The translations under genes and the position numbers were made by a program. A stretch of DNA of 7,775 bases from Chloroflexota bacterium. Lineage in GTDB: Bacteria > Chloroflexota > Limnocylindria > Limnocylindrales > CSP1-4. The stretch lies in assembly GCA_021777365.1 (NCBI GenBank), contig JAJYDP010000220.1:1-7775 (forward strand). Direction: 5' to 3'. Positions 4,789 through 7,775 of this stretch are shown here, one piece after another; the first letter of the stretch is position 1, and every line of letters starts with the position of its first letter. Below the pieces are notes generated by a model, which saw only the letters and a program-made list of their open reading frames with translations, had not been told where the DNA came from and ran no database searches.

Positions 4789-5604
4789 TCAGGCTCCCGC
4801 GGCTCTCGCCCGCTCGATCTCCCGGAGCACCCCTGCCTCCAGGATTCCGGAATCCGTTGCGGCGGACACGAAGCGGAAGCCGCGATCGAGGAACGAGCGA
4901 GCCGAGGTGCCGTCGGTGCAGTACATGCCCGCGGCGATGCCGTGCACATCGCAGGCCAGGCGAACCCGCTCGACGGCCTCGGCGTGCCGGCGCGCCTCAT
5001 CGGCCGTTCGTTCCGCGGCAACCACCGGCATCCCGAGGGACAGTGCCAGGTCATTCGGGCCGACCAGCAGGGCGTCCACCCCAGGCACCGACGCGATCGC
5101 CTCGACGTTCCCCAGGCCGGTCGTCGTCTCGATCTGCAGGATCAGCGCCGGCCGCACGAGATCGGCCGGATCGGACGGCCCCGGCAGACCGTGCGCCCGC
5201 ATCGGACCGTAGGATCGGCTGCCTGCGGCTCCATGACGGCAGGCTGCGACCGCCGCACGAGCCTCGTCGGCCGTGTTCACCATCGGGACGACGATCCCGA
5301 GTGAGCCCGCGTCGAGCGATCGCCCGATCGCGGCCACGGCGTTCTCCGGCACGCGGGTGATGGCCGACGCCCCGCGACCCTCGATGGCGAGGAACAGCGC
5401 GATCAGCTCGCCGGACGTGGCTCTGCCGTGCTGCTGGTCCACCACGACCGCATCCGCGCCGGAGGCCGCGAGGATCTCCGCCACGACCACGTCGGGGACG
5501 GTCAGCCACGTCGCGACCACGCTCCCGCCCGATCGCCAGCGCTCGACCAGGGGATTGGGCGCAGGTAGTCCGGGTCCCATCGGTGCCCCTGGTGCGGTCG
5601 CCAT
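4789..5604 (-). CDS. HpcH/HpaI-family class II aldolase (2-oxo acid aldolase / lyase)
   Basis: This 271-residue protein is a class II, divalent-metal-dependent TIM-barrel aldolase of the HpcH/HpaI family, whose members cleave 2-keto-3-deoxy or 4-hydroxy-2-oxo acids to pyruvate and an aldehyde in the cytoplasm. Seen directly: the catalytic loop DQQHG with His59, the active-site arginine in AITRVP (Arg84), PMVNTADEARAAV, and the metal ligands Glu149 (LILQIET) and Asp175 (VGPNDLALSLG) at the usual 26-residue spacing. The family's YPPxGxR motif appears as RHGAAGSR, and the residue before His is Gln rather than the Glu of HpaI, so substrate preference may differ. I chose the ATG at 5604, 5 nt after the ATPase stop and with AAGG upstream. 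A second in-frame ATG at 5580, with AGGGG upstream, is possible. It is the last gene of the ABC transporter operon, suggesting catabolism of the imported compound. Confidence 0.92.
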   Translation of the reverse strand: MATAPGAPMGPGLPAPNPLVERWRSGGSVVATWLTVPDVVVAEILAASGADAVVVDQQHGRATSGELIALFLAIEGRGASAITRVPENAVAAIGRSLDAGSLGIVVPMVNTADEARAAVAACRHGAAGSRSYGPMRAHGLPGPSDPADLVRPALILQIETTTGLGNVEAIASVPGVDALLVGPNDLALSLGMPVVAAERTADEARRHAEAVERVRLACDVHGIAAGMYCTDGTSARSFLDRGFRFVSAATDSGILEAGVLREIERARAAGA

Positions 5605-5609
5605 CGGCC

Positions 5610-6424
<815 letters not shown>

Positions 6425-6428
<4 letters not shown>

Positions 6429-7318
6429 CGGCCCGTCCCGGATGTCCGCCAGCGATAGCCGAGGAGCCGCGTCGCGATGCCGGGCTCGCCGGTAGTGGTC
6501 GAGCCCGGAGTGCCCTTCGCCAGCCGCCGTTCGATCCGCGCCTGGACGATGCCCCAGAGGGTGGTCAGGAGCAGGTACCAGACCGCCGCGGCGAGGAAGA
6601 ACTCGAACGGCGCGAAGTACTGGCCCTGCTTGCGGGAGAAGATCGTGTACAGCTCGGGGACGCTGATCATGACGAGCAGCGAGGTGGTCTTGAGCATGTT
6701 GTTGAACTCGTTGCCGAGCGGCGGGACGATCACCCGCGCGGCCTGCGGCAGGATGATCCGCCGCATCGCCTGGGCATACGTCATGCCCAGCGACTTCGCC
6801 GCCTCGAGCTGGCCCGGGTCGATCGAGATGATGCCGGCGCGCACGATCTCCGACATGTAGGCGCCCTCGTTGACGCCCAGCGCGAAGATGCCCGCCTGGA
6901 TCTCGCCCTCGATGCTGAAGCCGAACAGGTTGATCGGGGGCCACATGTAGATGCGGGCCACGCTCAGGCCGAAGAAGAAGAACGTGATCTGGACGAGGAG
7001 CGGTGTGCCGCGGAAGAACCAGATATAGAAGTTCGCCAGCAGGCGGAAGGGCAGGAACTTCGACATCCGCCCGAGGGCGCCGAAGACGCCCAGCACCACC
7101 CCGATGACCTGGCTGATCACGGAGATCGAGACCGTCAGCCAGAGCCCGTACAGGATCTGGTTGTCGGGGTGGAAGACCGAGTCGAAGAAGTAGGACCAGT
7201 GGTACTGGTAGGAGCCCTGGCCGGATGCGCAGCCGGCCGTCAGCACGACGGCGAGGACCCCGGCCAGCACGATGGCCGGCCGGGGTCCTCGAAGCTGCCT
7301 GGCGCGGGAGGGTGTCAT
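6425..7318 (-). CDS. Polar amino acid ABC transporter permease with lipoprotein-like N-terminus
   Basis: This 297-residue inner-membrane permease is of the HisM/GlnP type. Seen directly: the conserved [16 protein letters not shown] first core helix (about 55-70), [18 protein letters not shown] (about 101-118), [16 protein letters not shown] (about 148-163), and the EAA loop that contacts the ATPase ([21 protein letters not shown], Glu172 to Gln192, with Gly178). Further hydrophobic helices follow at about 201-213 and 238-256, and the tail from about 267 is polar. Unusually, residues 1-30 resemble a lipoprotein signal: Arg-rich start, hydrophobic [10 protein letters not shown], then TAGC with Cys30. 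The core permease begins only near residue 40. The ATG at 7318 has a strong GGGAGG 4 nt upstream and follows the substrate-binding-protein stop by 22 nt. The first codons also encode a perfect 14-bp inverted repeat. It overlaps the ATPase gene by 4 bp. Confidence 0.95.
7252..7291 (-). repeat. Perfect 14-bp inverted repeat inside the 5' end of the permease gene
   Basis: CGAGGACCCCGGCC (7252-7265) and its exact reverse complement GGCCGGGGTCCTCG (7278-7291) flank a 12-base spacer. In the minus-strand mRNA this is a very GC-rich hairpin spanning codons 10-23 of the permease, beginning 27 nt after the A of its ATG. An alternative inner pairing (CCGGCC at 7260-7265 with GGCCGG at 7274-7279) also exists. 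It could protect the 3' end of the upstream substrate-binding-protein mRNA or attenuate downstream expression. Confidence 0.7.
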
Positions 7319-7322
7319 GGCG

Positions 7323-7328
7323 CCTCCC
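7323..7328 (-). promoter_or_regulatory. Shine-Dalgarno GGGAGG deciding the permease start
   Basis: GGGAGG lies 4 nt before the ATG at 7318 and fixes this start over the longer in-frame extension to 7435, which would overlap the substrate-binding-protein gene. It means the lipoprotein-like N-terminus is really translated. Confidence 0.65.
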
Positions 7329-7340
7329 GACACTGGATCG

Positions 7341-7775
7341 CTACTGACCGATGTAGTTGAGCTTGGCGGCCATCGCGGCGGTGATCGCGCCGGACTGGTC
7401 GCCGTACTTGTTGAGGATCTTGAGGTACGTGCCATCGTTGATCATCGAGATCAGCGCCTGCTGGACCGCGTCGCGCAGCCCGGTGTTGCCCTTGGCCACG
7501 CTGATGCCCTCGTCCGCCACGCCCAGGGTCAGCCCGGAGAGCTGGAACTGGTCGGGGTGCTGGACGGTGTAGTAGCCGGCCACCGGCGAGTCGGCGAAGT
7601 ACGCGTCGACCTGCCCGGCCTGCAGCGCGAGCAGCGCGTCGCTGTCCTTCTGGTACTCCTTGACGTTGATCTTGGCCTTGCCCGCCTTGACGCACGCCGC
7701 CGAGAGGCCCTGGCCCTTGTAGCTGCCGGTCCCGTTCAGGTAGTCCGCCTCGGACGTGCCGCTCTCGCCCGCGAT
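7341..7775 (-). CDS. ABC transporter substrate-binding protein (SBP_bac_3 type), C-terminal part
   Basis: This is the last 144 residues of an extracellular solute-binding protein of family 3, which captures polar amino acids or related carboxylates and delivers them to the permease. The frame is open to the window edge, so the signal peptide and first lobe are not visible. Seen directly: GESGTSEADYL near the start (the ligand-contacting SGT turn), INVKEYQKDSDALLALQAGQ followed by VDAYFADSPVAGYY (the typical DAVxxDxPVA segment of the second lobe), then GISVAKGNTGLRDAVQQAL and MINDGTYLKILNKYGD, the standard closing helices. A single cysteine (in SAACVKAG) lies within the visible part. The TAG stop is followed by a 22-nt gap and then the permease, so it is the upstream partner of this importer. 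The ligand cannot be told from this half of the protein. Confidence 0.94.
   Translation of the reverse strand: MAGESGTSEADYLNGTGSYKGQGLSAACVKAGKAKINVKEYQKDSDALLALQAGQVDAYFADSPVAGYYTVQHPDQFQLSGLTLGVADEGISVAKGNTGLRDAVQQALISMINDGTYLKILNKYGDQSGAITAAMAAKLNYIGQ

Overview
The window is very GC-rich bacterial DNA with dense genes and strong G/C third-position bias. A deazaflavin (F420)-type oxidoreductase, a GrpB protein, an Imm-5-type protein and TANNNT-N6-ATG leaderless promoter candidates fit an Actinomycetota or a GC-rich Chloroflexota member. The sequence alone does not decide between them. I see no rRNA, tRNA, CRISPR, transposase or phage gene.

Layout, left to right. (1) 2-592, plus strand: the C-terminal part of lipoyl synthase (lipA), cut by the window edge. 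(2) 593-1043: a convergent intergenic stretch of about 450 bp with no convincing gene. It holds a 12-bp tandem repeat, an imperfect 11-bp-stem hairpin, a 15-bp minisatellite (five units) and a 15-bp direct repeat. (3) 1044-3207, minus strand: in transcription order, an Imm-5-like putative immunity protein, a DinB-fold protein, a C-terminal remnant of an alpha/beta hydrolase with no body, and a GrpB/UPF0157 protein. (4) 3297-3827, plus strand: a deazaflavin-dependent nitroreductase-family protein, divergent from the Imm-5 gene. Its probable leaderless promoter carries a perfect dyad over the -35 element. (5) 3924-4394, minus: a small secreted protein of unknown function, preceded by about 390 bp with no gene. 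(6) 4789-7775, minus: a tight operon of substrate-binding protein (partial), permease, ATPase and HpcH/HpaI-type aldolase.

The genes of block 6 should work together. A polar-amino-acid-type ABC importer is co-transcribed with a class II 2-oxo-acid aldolase, which suggests uptake of a carboxylate or amino-acid-like compound and cleavage of it or a derived 2-keto acid. The permease is odd. It begins with a lipoprotein-like signal sequence, and the DNA encoding that segment is a perfect 14-bp inverted repeat just inside the start of the gene. The remaining genes look like ordinary accessory or housekeeping genes. I found no convincing complete new defence or mobile system. The most unusual signals are the permease N-terminus with its hairpin, the dyad-controlled leaderless promoter, the orphan immunity-like gene, the hydrolase remnant and the repeat-rich convergent spacer.
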